From assembly GCA_024707205.1 (NCBI GenBank), contig JANQAD010000001.1:496001-560000 (forward strand): a stretch of DNA of 64,000 bases, in the 5' to 3' direction. This DNA comes from Demequina sp. GTDB taxonomy: Bacteria > Actinomycetota > Actinomycetes > Actinomycetales > Demequinaceae. The notes below the pieces were generated by a model. The model was not told the DNA's origin and ran no database searches. It worked only from the letters and a program-made list of their open reading frames with translations. Shown one piece after another: positions 35,768 through 44,468 of this stretch (the stretch's first letter is position 1; every line of letters starts with the position of its first letter). A program made the translations under genes and the position numbers.

Positions 35768-37678
35768 CTACTTGGCCGCGGCGTCCTGGCGCTTGGCGCG
35801 GCTCGCGGCGCGGGCGCGCTCCGTCTGATCGAGGATGACCTTGCGGATGCGCACCTTCTCGGGCGTCACCTCCACACACTCGTCATCGTTCGCGAATTCG
35901 AGCGACTCCTCGAGAGTGAGGCGGCGTGGCGGGGCCATGCGCTCGAGCTCCTCGCTCGTTGACGAGCGGATGTTGTTGAGCTTCTTCTCCTTGGTGATGT
36001 TGAGGTCCATGTCCTCGCCGCGGCTGTTCTCGCCGATCACCATTCCCTCGTACACGTCCTCCGTCGGCGCCACGAAGAAGGTGCCGCGCTGGGCCAGGTC
36101 GGTGAGCGCGTTGCTCGTGACGACGCCCTGGCGGTCGGCGACGAGGGAGCCGGAGGAGCGGTACTCGATGGCGCCCGCCCACGGCTCGTACCCGTGCGCG
36201 ATCGAGGACGCGATGCCGGTGCCGCGCGTGTCGGTGAGGAACGTTGAGCGGAAACCGATTAGGCCCCTAGCAGGCACGATGAACTCCATGCGCACCCAGC
36301 CGGTGCCGTGGTTGGACATCGACTCCATGCGGCCCTTGCGGCCGGCGAGCAGCTGCGTGACGGCGCCGAGGTGCTCCTCGGGGACGTCGATCGTCATGTG
36401 CTCCATGGGCTCGTGGACCTTGCCGTCCACGACCTTCGTGACCACCTGCGGCTTGCCGACGGTGAGCTCGAAGCCCTCGCGGCGCATCTGCTCCACGAGG
36501 ATCGCGAGCGCGAGCTCGCCGCGGCCCTGCACCTCCCACGTGTCGGGACGCTCCGTGTTCAGCACGCGGATGGAGACGTTGCCGATGAGTTCGCGGTCGA
36601 GGCGGTCCTTGACCTGGCGCGCGGTCACCTTGGCGCCCTTGACGCGGCCGGCAAGCGGTGACGTGTTGATGCCGATCGTGACCGAGATCGCGGGGTCGTC
36701 CACCGTGATGAGGGGCAGCGGGCGGGGGTCGTCTAGGTCGGTGAGGGTCTCGCCGATGGTGATGTCCTCGATGCCCGCTACGGCGACGATGTCGCCCGGA
36801 CCTGCGGACTCCGCGGGAACGCGCTCCAGGCCCTTGGTCTCGAGCAGCTCGGTGATCTTCACCTGCTTGGTGGTCCCGTCGGCGCGCACCCATGCCACCT
36901 GCTGGCCCTTGCGTATCTCGCCGTTGTAGACGCGCAGCAGCGCGAGGCGGCCGAGGAACGGCGACGCGTCGAGGTTGGTGACGTGCGCCTGCAGGGGGTG
37001 GCCCTCCTCAAAGGACGGCGCGGGGATGCGCGTCATGATCGTCTCGAACAGCGGCTCGAGGTTGGTGCCCTCGGGGAGCGTGCCGTCCGCGGGCTCGGTG
37101 AGGGAGGCGATTCCGGCCTTCGCGGACGCGTAGATGACGGGCACCTCGAGAAGTGCGTCGATGTCGAGATCGGGGACCTCGTCGTGGAGGTCGCTCGCGA
37201 GCCCGAGCAGAAGGTCGTGGGTCTCCTCAACGACCTCCTTGATGCGGGAGTCCGGGCGGTCAACCTTGTTCACGACGATGATCACGGGCAGGTGGGCGGC
37301 AAGCGCCTTGCGCAGCACAAAGCGGGTCTGCGGCAGTGGACCCTCGGACGCGTCCACGAGCAGCACAACGCCGTCCACCATCGACAGGCCGCGCTCCACC
37401 TCGCCGCCAAAGTCCGCGTGGCCGGGGGTGTCGATGACGTTGATGGTGACCCCGCCGTCGGCCGCCGCCTTGCCCGTGTAGCGAATGGCGGTGTTCTTCG
37501 CGAGGATGGTGATGCCCTTCTCGCGCTCGAGGTCGCCAGAGTCCATGGCGCGCTCGTTGACGTGGGCGTGCTCGCCGAAGGCGCCGCCCTGCCACAGCAT
37601 GGCGTCCACGAGGGTGGTCTTGCCGTGGTCCACGTGGGCGACGATTGCGACATTGCGCAGGTCTGAGCGCAAGGGCAT
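35768..37678 (-). CDS. typA: translational GTPase TypA/BipA
   Basis: 636 aa. G1 AHVDHGKTTLVDAML, the switch region EREKGITILAKNTA, G3 DTPGHADFGGEV, G4 NKVDRPD; then the EF-G-like C-terminal domains and the TypA-specific RGLIGFRSTFLTDTRGTG. It binds the ribosome and helps 50S assembly and growth under stress. The ATG at 37678 is the first residue matching the family (MPLRSDLRN); the longer frame runs into an intergenic repeat. Its promoter has TAGAAT at 37736-37731. Confidence 0.95.
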   Translation of the reverse strand: MPLRSDLRNVAIVAHVDHGKTTLVDAMLWQGGAFGEHAHVNERAMDSGDLEREKGITILAKNTAIRYTGKAAADGGVTINVIDTPGHADFGGEVERGLSMVDGVVLLVDASEGPLPQTRFVLRKALAAHLPVIIVVNKVDRPDSRIKEVVEETHDLLLGLASDLHDEVPDLDIDALLEVPVIYASAKAGIASLTEPADGTLPEGTNLEPLFETIMTRIPAPSFEEGHPLQAHVTNLDASPFLGRLALLRVYNGEIRKGQQVAWVRADGTTKQVKITELLETKGLERVPAESAGPGDIVAVAGIEDITIGETLTDLDDPRPLPLITVDDPAISVTIGINTSPLAGRVKGAKVTARQVKDRLDRELIGNVSIRVLNTERPDTWEVQGRGELALAILVEQMRREGFELTVGKPQVVTKVVDGKVHEPMEHMTIDVPEEHLGAVTQLLAGRKGRMESMSNHGTGWVRMEFIVPARGLIGFRSTFLTDTRGTGIASSIAHGYEPWAGAIEYRSSGSLVADRQGVVTSNALTDLAQRGTFFVAPTEDVYEGMVIGENSRGEDMDLNITKEKKLNNIRSSTSEELERMAPPRRLTLEESLEFANDDECVEVTPEKVRIRKVILDQTERARAASRAKRQDAAAK

Positions 37679-37730
37679 GCGAGGGCTCGTTTCGTTTTTC
37701 TTGGGTGTCGGCGGCGGTTGCCAGCGTTCC

Positions 37731-37736
37731 ATTCTA
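37731..37736 (-). promoter_or_regulatory. -10 element of typA
   Basis: TAGAAT on the minus strand, giving a leader of about 45 nt that is A-rich near its end (AAGAAAAACGAAACGAG). The inverted-repeat element B starts 15 bp further upstream. Confidence 0.45.
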
Positions 37737-37750
37737 CCGGGCGCGCCCCT

Positions 37751-37865
37751 CCGCGGCCCTCCTCCACACAAATTGGGTTGCGGGGCACGTGGTCGTGTGC
37801 AAAGTGCCTGGTATACAGACTGCCCACTTTCTGGACCGCCCGGATTGTGTGGCGGAGGGCCGTGG
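37751..37865. repeat. 115-bp intergenic element B, relative of element A
   Basis: Left arm 37751-37771 is identical to the left arm of element A over 21 bases; right arm 37844-37865 is its reverse complement with two changes. The total length equals element A, and TGCCTGGTA is shared inside. A direct copy of the 11-mer follows at 37868-37878. It lies about 50 bp downstream of the lipoprotein stop and upstream of typA. Confidence 0.85.
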
Positions 37866-37914
37866 CTGCCCGACGCTGTGGCCGGTTCCTGCGAGCACGG
37901 CAACACCGCGGCTG

Positions 37915-38599
37915 CTACCAGTTGATTCCCGCGTCGATGATGCAGTCCTTGTCACGCGAGTACCCGTAGTCCTCACCCCCGAACGACTGATCCTTCAGCG
38001 CCTCCCACATTTCGTTGATCGTCATGTCGTCCACATCGTGCCCACCCATCTCCTTGAGACAGGACTTCAGCTGCTGTTCATGGGCCTGCAAGGTCGCCAC
38101 AAGTGCTTCCTGGGCTTGGGGCTGTTGGCCGTAGACGTTCATGAGGTAGACCCGGTTCTTGTTCTCGCAGTCGTCGTAGAGCCTCGAAAACTCGTCCTCT
38201 GACACTCCTGGTGGGCCGGCGTAGGTGAAGTTCGGGAACCATAGGCCCCTCGAAGTCGTGTCCGTCATGGGACTCGTGGTTCCGCCGAGATCCTGGATGC
38301 ACTGGGCAACCGCTTCCGTTGCCTCACGCACCTGGGCCTCTGTGACACCTCCGCTCGCCTTAGCTGCGGTCAGTGCGTCGAGTTGCGCCTGGGAGGCTTT
38401 GTTCGCCTGCGCGGAGCTGATTGCGCGGTCGATCTGGTCCTGAAAAGGCCACGTCTCGGGGTTGTTTGGGTCATAACTGGCCGCGATCACCAGAACCCGC
38501 GTTGTCCGAGCATCCGGCGATGACGAATGCGAGCACCACAATCGCTGTGGTGGCGAGCACCGCTCTAGCGCTCGCTCCCGCCTTCTTCGCAATCCGCAT
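37915..38599 (-). pseudogene. secreted lipoprotein of unknown function, frameshifted after the signal peptide
   Basis: From an ATG at 38599 with GGAGGG upstream, the first 40 codons give a type II signal peptide (basic start MRIAKKAG, hydrophobic core, lipobox IAGC) followed by SDNAGSGDRGQ and a stop. The mature domain continues in another frame as YDPNNPETWPFQDQIDRA down to 37915; removing one T from the pair near 38475 joins them exactly (corrected length about 227 aa). The mature part is helical and Gln/Glu-rich with CIQDLGG and CLKEMGG repeats, two similar Cys-containing segments. No family recognised. Confidence 0.62.
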
Positions 38600-38631
38600 G
38601 GCCACCCTCCATTCTCAGGCAATGGACGACG

Positions 38632-39348
38632 CTATGGCCGGGTAGTGCGGAACGCGTGGGTGACGTAGGGCATGGCAACGGCGTCCGTGCCGAGAGCCGC
38701 GAGCACCTCGTCGACGCCCGCGTCGATGCGCGCGCGAAAATCTGCATCGCCAGCGATGTAGTAACTGCGCGAGCGGACCATCGCGCGCACCTGCTCGTGC
38801 GTCATGGGGTTCTCCCAACGGAATACTCGCTCCTCGAGCGGGCCGAAGGGCGCTCCGACCTCAACCTCGTCCGAGGAGATCATCGACTCGGCCTTGGAAG
38901 ATCCCATCGCCTCGCCCAGCGCGGCCACCCAGTCAACAGACTCGTCGCGGACGTTCCAGATGAGGCCCAACACTCCCCCAGGAGTCAGCACGCGGGCCGC
39001 CTCCGCGCTTGCGGCCGGAACATCCACCCAGTGCCACGCCTGGCCGAACGTCACCGCGCCCACGCTCCCATAATCGAGCGGAAGGGACTCGGCTGTACCG
39101 ACAGCGTGCGGCACCTGGGGAAGGTCCGCGGCAAGCGAGGCAAGCATCGCGGCGTCTGGGTCTATCGCCGTGACGGCGAAGCCCTGGCGTGCTATCTCGG
39201 CGGTGAGCTTGCCGGTGCCGGCGCCAGTGTCGGCCACCGCCCCGGTGACGCCGCCGAGCAACCAGGCCACAGCGTCGGGCGGATAGCTTGGGCGGCCTTT
39301 GGAGTAGTCCCCGGCAGCGGTGCCGAATCTGGTTCCGAGGGAGCTCAC
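38632..39348 (-). CDS. class I SAM-dependent methyltransferase
   Basis: 238 aa. Motif I VADTGAGTGKLTAEIA, acidic loop AIDPDAAML, post-I GTAESLPLDYGSV, and FGQAWHWVD, typical of the UbiE/Tam-like group. The GTG at 39348 is preceded by TAGGCT and 6 bases (leaderless type). The substrate is not predictable. One 11-mer copy lies in the N-terminal part (39270). Confidence 0.85.
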   Translation of the reverse strand: MSSLGTRFGTAAGDYSKGRPSYPPDAVAWLLGGVTGAVADTGAGTGKLTAEIARQGFAVTAIDPDAAMLASLAADLPQVPHAVGTAESLPLDYGSVGAVTFGQAWHWVDVPAASAEAARVLTPGGVLGLIWNVRDESVDWVAALGEAMGSSKAESMISSDEVEVGAPFGPLEERVFRWENPMTHEQVRAMVRSRSYYIAGDADFRARIDAGVDEVLAALGTDAVAMPYVTHAFRTTRP

Positions 39349-39368
39349 GGGATCAGCCTAAGGCTGGG

Positions 39369-39468
39369 CCACCCTCCACCAGATCCGGGGACATGCGCTT
39401 GCGGCTCTGGCGACGCCCCTGGCAGGTGGGAGTCAGCGGCAGAGCCGGGCGAATCTGGTGGAGGACGG
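39369..39468. repeat. 100-bp inverted-repeat element C downstream of the EamA gene
   Basis: Arms 39369-39387 and 39450-39468 pair at 16 of 19 positions (core CCTCCACCAGAT / ATCTGGTGGAGG). A nested 8-bp stem, CGGCTCTG / CAGAGCCG, lies inside. It starts 9 bp after the EamA stop. The arm core resembles, but is not equal to, that of elements A and B. It may work as a transcription terminator. Confidence 0.6.
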
Positions 39469-39476
39469 CACGGGTG

Positions 39477-40508
39477 TTACGCGGCGATGGGCTCCGATGC
39501 CTCGTCGCGGCCGCCGACCGGAAGCGGCTCGACCGTGGTCTCCGCCGAGTCCAGCGACGGCTCGCCGAGTTTCACGATCACGACGCCGGCGAGCACGAGA
39601 GCGGCTCCCGTGATCTGAATAGGCGCGGGGACCTGGCCAAGGAACAGCCATGCGAAGACAGTCGCCGCGAGCACCTCGACGAGAGCGACGAACGAGCCGA
39701 GCCGCGCACCAAGGCGGCGCGTCGCGGCGATACCCGCGACGTAGGCGATGGCCGCCGTCACGACACCGAGGATCGTCACGATGAGCCAGGCGGGCATGGC
39801 GAACGGCACGAACTGCACGTCGCCGGAGCCGAAGCCCATGGGCAGGAACCCGATGAGCGCGGCAACCGCGAGCACCACTGCCGCGACCGTGAGCCCAGAC
39901 GCCGCGAGCGTGATGGGCGGCAGCGGGTTGGAGGTGTCGGCGGAGATGATGAAGTAGACGGTTGCGCCCACCATCGCGCCAAGTGCCCACCCGATGCCAA
40001 CGAGGCTGATCTGCGCGCCACCGAAGACGTTGATGAGCAGCACAAGGCCGGCGGCGGCGATCACCGCGCCGATTGCGGTCATGCGCGACGGCTTCTGGCC
40101 CTTGCGCGCCCAGAGGTAGAGCACCACGGCCACGGGCGCGAGGTACTCGAGCAGCATGGCGATTCCCACATCAAGCGTGCGGACGGCCATGAAGTAGAAG
40201 AGCTGAGCGCCGGCAACGGCGAAGATGCCGTAGGCGATGATGGCACCGAGGTTGCTGCGCAGCAGGCTCCAGCGCCCGCGCAGGGCGAGAGCGCCGGGGA
40301 TGGCGAGCACGAGGGCGGCGATGGTCACGCGCACGAGCACTGCGGACCCAGCGGTCCAGCCAAGCGCCATGAGCCCCTTCGCGAGGCTCCCGGACAGGCC
40401 GAACGAGGCTGCAGCAAGGAGCGCGAATCCAAGGCCAGACGCGAGCTGCGGGGATGCTCCGCCAGAGGTAGCGACCGTCATCCGCGCGTCATTAGTCATC
40501 GTGCTCAT
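39477..40508 (-). CDS. EamA/RhaT-family transporter
   Basis: 343 aa with two EamA repeats and about ten transmembrane helices (FALLAAASFGLSGSLAKGLM at the start; LEVLAATVFAWLFLGQVPAP near the end), the drug/metabolite exporter layout. An acidic cytoplasmic tail follows. A near-consensus promoter TTGACA, 17 bp, TAATGT ends 8 bases before the ATG at 40508. It is divergent from a CGNR regulator that probably controls it. Substrate unknown; an in-frame ATG at 40499 is an alternative start. Confidence 0.87.
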   Translation of the reverse strand: MSTMTNDARMTVATSGGASPQLASGLGFALLAAASFGLSGSLAKGLMALGWTAGSAVLVRVTIAALVLAIPGALALRGRWSLLRSNLGAIIAYGIFAVAGAQLFYFMAVRTLDVGIAMLLEYLAPVAVVLYLWARKGQKPSRMTAIGAVIAAAGLVLLINVFGGAQISLVGIGWALGAMVGATVYFIISADTSNPLPPITLAASGLTVAAVVLAVAALIGFLPMGFGSGDVQFVPFAMPAWLIVTILGVVTAAIAYVAGIAATRRLGARLGSFVALVEVLAATVFAWLFLGQVPAPIQITGAALVLAGVVIVKLGEPSLDSAETTVEPLPVGGRDEASEPIAA

Positions 40509-40512
40509 GGCT

Positions 40513-40545
40513 CATTACATTAGCGGAAATGTGGTAATGTGTCAA
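40513..40545. promoter_or_regulatory. divergent promoters and palindromic operator of the EamA/CGNR pair
   Basis: Minus strand: TTGACA (40545-40540), 17-bp spacer, TAATGT (40522-40517). Plus strand: TAATGT (40535-40540) 6 bases before the CGNR ATG. CATTAC (40513-40518) and GTAATG (40534-40539) form an inverted repeat covering both -10 regions, so one bound regulator would control both genes. Confidence 0.6.
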
Positions 40546-40546
40546 A

Positions 40547-41083
40547 ATGACCTTCGCACATGACACCGTGGAGGCTCTCGAGTCCGCAGTGTTCCTCGCG
40601 AACTCCGAACTAGAGCCCGACACTCTCACGACCCTCGGGGAGCTTCGCAGCTTCTTCACCGGCTTCGGCTACACGGGCGAACTGCCCTCAGCAAGTGAGC
40701 TCGAGCCCATCCGCGCCATTCGCAGCCAGCTCCGGGAACTGTTCCTCTCCACCCGCGATGAGGCGGTCCCCATCGTGAATCGGATCCTCGCGAAGCAGCG
40801 CGCGCTCCCCCAGCTCGTTCGCCACGGCGACGTCGACTGGCACATCCACGCAACGAGTGACGACCGCCCGCTCGCGGAGCGCGTCCTCGTGGAATCCGCG
40901 ATGGCGATGATCGACGTCATCCGCGCGGACGAGATGAGCCGCTTCTCCCATTGCGCCATGGCGGATTGCGGCGGCGTGGTGTTCGACATGTCGCGCAACC
41001 GCTCCAAGAAGTACTGCACGGTGACGTGCACCAACCGCGCGGCCCAGAATGCGTTCCGCGCACGTCAGGGGAACGACGCGTAG
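40547..41083 (+). CDS. CGNR zinc-finger transcriptional regulator (ABATE domain)
   Basis: 178 aa. The N-terminal helical ABATE-type domain (AVFLANSELEPDTLTTLGEL, ELEPIRAIRSQLRELF) precedes a C-terminal zinc finger CAMADCGGVVFD followed by KKYCTVTCTNR; the CGNR motif reads CTNR here. It is probably a stress- or ligand-responsive regulator of the divergent EamA exporter. The mRNA appears leaderless. Confidence 0.85.
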   Translation: MTFAHDTVEALESAVFLANSELEPDTLTTLGELRSFFTGFGYTGELPSASELEPIRAIRSQLRELFLSTRDEAVPIVNRILAKQRALPQLVRHGDVDWHIHATSDDRPLAERVLVESAMAMIDVIRADEMSRFSHCAMADCGGVVFDMSRNRSKKYCTVTCTNRAAQNAFRARQGNDA

Positions 41084-41092
41084 GAGTCTCAG

Positions 41093-42776
41093 TCAGCCAA
41101 GCCGGGGCGTGAGCGGCGGCTCGGTTCGCCGCCGGCCCGTCGCCTCGAACGCGGCCGCGAGCGACAGCAGGGCGCTGTCGTCGTAGGCGCGCCCCGCGAA
41201 GGTGAGGCCAACGGGCATGCCCGTGCCGGCCATGGTCCCCATCGGCACGGTCACCGTGGGAATCCCGAGGTGGCGGATCGCCAGATTGCCGTTCGCCACC
41301 CACACGCCGTTGCGCCACCCGTCGTCAGCGGAGGCCGGGTTCACATCCATGTCGGCACGCCCAACGTCGGCCACCGCGGGGAAGATCACCGCGTCCAGGC
41401 CCAGTCCGTCCATCCAGTCCTCGAGGTCGAGGCGCCGGGTCCTCTCCAACCCGGCCAGGCCGTCGGGCAGGTGAGGGGAAGCTCGTGAACGCGTCCGGGA
41501 GACCCGCGCGGACGAGCGCCGGGTATTCGGCGATGTCATCGTCAAAGCCCGTGTACCGGTGCGGTAGCGCGCCGGGAGGCGGAGGGAAGATGGTCGCGCC
41601 ATCCACCCCGGCAAGGGTGCTGAGCGAGGGGTCGCCGTTGGCCGCGAGAAAGTCCTCCCACGCCCAGGCGCTCAAGGAAGTGATCTCCTCCCCCAGAAAT
41701 GCGTGTGAGACCAGGCCGCGCGTGCGAATGTTCGGCGCTCCCGCGCGGTCCCCCTCGTAGTTGGAGACCACCGGGAAGTCGGTCTCGATGACGACGGCTC
41801 CCGCGGCCTCGAGGTCCCTGCGCGCGGCATCCATGAGCTCCAGCTCGGCCGGGTTGGGCACAATCCGCTCACCCGTGGGCCCGCCGATCCCCGTTCCCGT
41901 TCCCGCCGCCTCATCCGTGCCCAGGTACATCCGGGGGAGCCCTAAGCGCTTGCCCTCCAGGCTGCCCGACGCCAGGGCCGGGTAGTCCCGCGGCCGCACC
42001 TGCGAGGCGGCAGGGATGGGCACCCACGGCTGGGCGCGCCACAGGTCTCCCCTGGTGTCGTGATCGTCGGCGACGATGACGTCAAGCACCTCGAGCAGGT
42101 CGGCCATGGTGCGGGCGTGCGGCACCACCACGTCCATGGTCGGCACGAGCGGCCAATTGCCGCGGGTGGAGATCACGCCGCGGCTTGGGGTGTACGCACA
42201 TAGTGCGTTGTTGCTCGCGGGACCGCGCCCGGACGACCACGTCTCCTCGCCAAGGCCGAATGCGGCGAAGCTCGCCGCGGCCGCCGTACCGGACCCGTTG
42301 CTCGAGCCCGAGGCGAACGGAGCCGTGAGGTACGCGGAGTTATACGGACTCTCCGCGCGGCCGTACAGGCCGCGCTGCATCCCGCCGTTGGCCATGGGAG
42401 GCATGTTGGTGAGGCCAAGGCAGATCGCGCCGGCGGCCCGCAACCGCTCGATCGTGAACGCGTCCTTCTGCGCCACGAGGCTCGCGAACGCCGGCGAGCC
42501 GGCGGCGGCCGTCAGTCCCTTGACCAGGTAGGAGTCCTTGGCCGTGTAGGGGATGCCCTCGAGCGATCCCCTGCCGGCCCCCGCGGCCCGACGCTCGTCG
42601 GACTCCCGGGCCTCGTCCCGTGCCCTTGGGTTGGGTACGACGATCGAGTTCAGTTCGCCGTCGAAGGCCGCGATGCGGTCCTCATAGAGGCCCACGAGCT
42701 CGACCGCGGTCAACTCGCCGGCCTCGAGGGCCGCCCGGAGCTGCGCGATCGTCGCCTCGACAACATCGAACGTCAC
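41093..42776 (-). pseudogene. amidase (amidase-signature family), frameshifted near the 3' end
   Basis: The GTG at 42776 overlaps the agmatine deiminase stop (GTGA). The Ser-Ser-Lys site is intact: Lys in PYTAKDSYLVKG, Ser in FASGSSNGSGTAAA and EETWSSGRGPASNN. One extra base in the G run 41475-41478 shifts the frame; removing it gives SFPHLPDGLAGLE and continues through DGLGLDAVIFPAVADVG to a natural end at 41093 (560 aa). Together with the deiminase it may complete conversion of agmatine to putrescine by hydrolysing N-carbamoylputrescine, a step normally done by a nitrilase-type AguB; this is inference. Confidence 0.75.
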
Positions 42777-43789
42777 GTGTTCACCGCCGGCTCCTGCTGG
42801 GTGATGCAGTGGATGCCGCCACCTCGGGCGAAGATCTCCCTTGCGTCGACGGTGACGACCTCGCGCCCTGGGTAGGCGGCGGCGAGGATCTCCCTGGCCC
42901 TGGCGTCGGCCGCGTGCTCGCCGAAGCCGCACGCGATGACGCCGCCGTTGACCACGTAGTGATTGACGTACGAGTAGTCCACGGGCCCGTGCTCGTCGCT
43001 GAGCGTGTCAGGGGCCGGCAGCGGGATGACCTCGAGGTCGTTCGCCGTGAGGTGATCGGCGAGGTCGAGACTCACCTGGTAATCGGGGTGTTCGGGGCTC
43101 TCCTGGGCGTGGAGCAGCACGGCACCCGAGTCCGCGAAGCACGCCACGATGTCCACGTGGCCGCTCGTGCCGAAGTCGTCGTAGTCCCTCGTGAGCCCGC
43201 GGGGCAGCCAGACGGCGCGCGTCGCGCCGATGGTTCGTGCCAGCTCCCGCTCAACCTGCTCGCGACTCCAGCCGGGATTGCGTCGCTGCCCCAACTGCAC
43301 GGTGTCGGTGAGGAGCACCGTGCCACGCCCGTCCACGTGGATGCCGCCGCCCTCGTTGACCAGATCGCTCGAGATGAGCTCGGCGCCCGCCGCCTGAGCG
43401 ATGACCCGGCCAAGCCGCGCGGACTTGTCCCACACGGCCCACTCGTTGGCGCCCCACCCGTTGAAGACCCAGTCCACGGCGCCGAGCGTGCCGGGCCGGT
43501 CCGCGTCCACCACGAAGGTGGGGCCTACATCGCGCGCCCAGAACTCGTCTACGGGTGCCTCAAGCAACTCAAAGTCACCGCCGAGCAGGTCCCGCGCCCG
43601 CGCCGTCTCGCTCGGATCCGCCACCATGGTGACGGGCTCGAACTCGGCGACCGCGAGAGCTACCGAAACCCACGCCCTATACCCGGCGGCACGTTCGGCG
43701 TCACTGGACCCCAGCGTCGGGCCCTCGCAGGGGAAGACCATCCACGTGCGGGCGTGCGGAGCGGACTCCGCGGGCATGCGCCAGGCCAT
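42773..43789 (-). CDS. aguA: agmatine deiminase (peptidylarginine deiminase family)
   Basis: 338 aa. Catalytic landmarks: DEFWARDVGPTFVVD, LVNEGGGIHVDGRGTVLLTD, GTSGHVDIVACF (His) and the nucleophile region GGGIHCITQQEPA near the C-terminus. It converts agmatine to N-carbamoylputrescine and ammonia. It is coupled by GTGA to the amidase. Start at 43789; an ATG four codons later is possible. Confidence 0.88.
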   Translation of the reverse strand: MAWRMPAESAPHARTWMVFPCEGPTLGSSDAERAAGYRAWVSVALAVAEFEPVTMVADPSETARARDLLGGDFELLEAPVDEFWARDVGPTFVVDADRPGTLGAVDWVFNGWGANEWAVWDKSARLGRVIAQAAGAELISSDLVNEGGGIHVDGRGTVLLTDTVQLGQRRNPGWSREQVERELARTIGATRAVWLPRGLTRDYDDFGTSGHVDIVACFADSGAVLLHAQESPEHPDYQVSLDLADHLTANDLEVIPLPAPDTLSDEHGPVDYSYVNHYVVNGGVIACGFGEHAADARAREILAAAYPGREVVTVDAREIFARGGGIHCITQQEPAVNT

Positions 43790-43829
43790 GGGCCCAGCAT
43801 GCCAGCCCGCGAACTGAGCCGTCTGCTAA

Positions 43830-44459
43830 CTAGGCGGCTGGCTTGGTGAGACGCACCTTCCAGGCGTCGGGGCCCTCCTGGAGCACCTCGTAACCGAACT
43901 CGGTGCGCTCGGCGAGCTCGTCGAGCAGGTGGCGGGGCAGGTGGCCCGCGATGACCACCAGCGAGCCGCCCGGAGGCAGGGACTCGAATGCGCCGATGAT
44001 CGCCGGGTGGCGGATCAGGCCCGGCAGCGTGCGGGCGTCGATGTGCGGCTCGGAGCCGTCATCGTGGCCGCACTCGCACGTGGTCTCCTCGGCGAGCAGG
44101 TTGGTGCGGGCGCCGCCCGCGTTGGGCAGGGTGGGCTGGATGCGTGCGTCGATCATGATGAGCGCGAGCTTCGCGTCCGTGACGGCCTCCACCGCGTGCG
44201 GCAGGCGGGTGTCGAAGTGGATCACGTCGCCGGGAAGCAGCCGGTCTGTGCGGCCGTCTGCGGTGATGAGGAACTCGCCCTCAACGGCGAGCAGCAGCAC
44301 CGGCATCGCGGCCGTGTGCTCGGTGAGCACCTGTCCCGCGGCGAAGCCGAACAGGACGATGCGCGCGCCGTCGTTCTTGAGCACGGTGCGCGAGACCGTC
44401 GCCTCGTCCTGGACCTGCACCAGTGAGGCGAGGTCGGGGATGGTGGTCATGGCTGGCAT
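43830..44459 (-). CDS. cupin plus DUF2249 two-domain protein
   Basis: 209 aa. N-terminal cupin: GQVLTEHTAAMPVLLLAVEGE, LLPGDVIHFDTRLPHAVEA (metal His). A Cys/His-bearing linker CECGHDD leads to a C-terminal DUF2249 domain, IDARTLPGLIRHPAIIGAFE and PGGSLVVIAGHLPRHLL. DUF2249 occurs with cupins in nitrogen-oxide and stress related contexts. Its upstream partner is a methyltransferase 9 bp away. Exact role unknown. Confidence 0.75.
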   Translation of the reverse strand: MPAMTTIPDLASLVQVQDEATVSRTVLKNDGARIVLFGFAAGQVLTEHTAAMPVLLLAVEGEFLITADGRTDRLLPGDVIHFDTRLPHAVEAVTDAKLALIMIDARIQPTLPNAGGARTNLLAEETTCECGHDDGSEPHIDARTLPGLIRHPAIIGAFESLPPGGSLVVIAGHLPRHLLDELAERTEFGYEVLQEGPDAWKVRLTKPAA

Positions 44460-44468
44460 GGAGACTCC

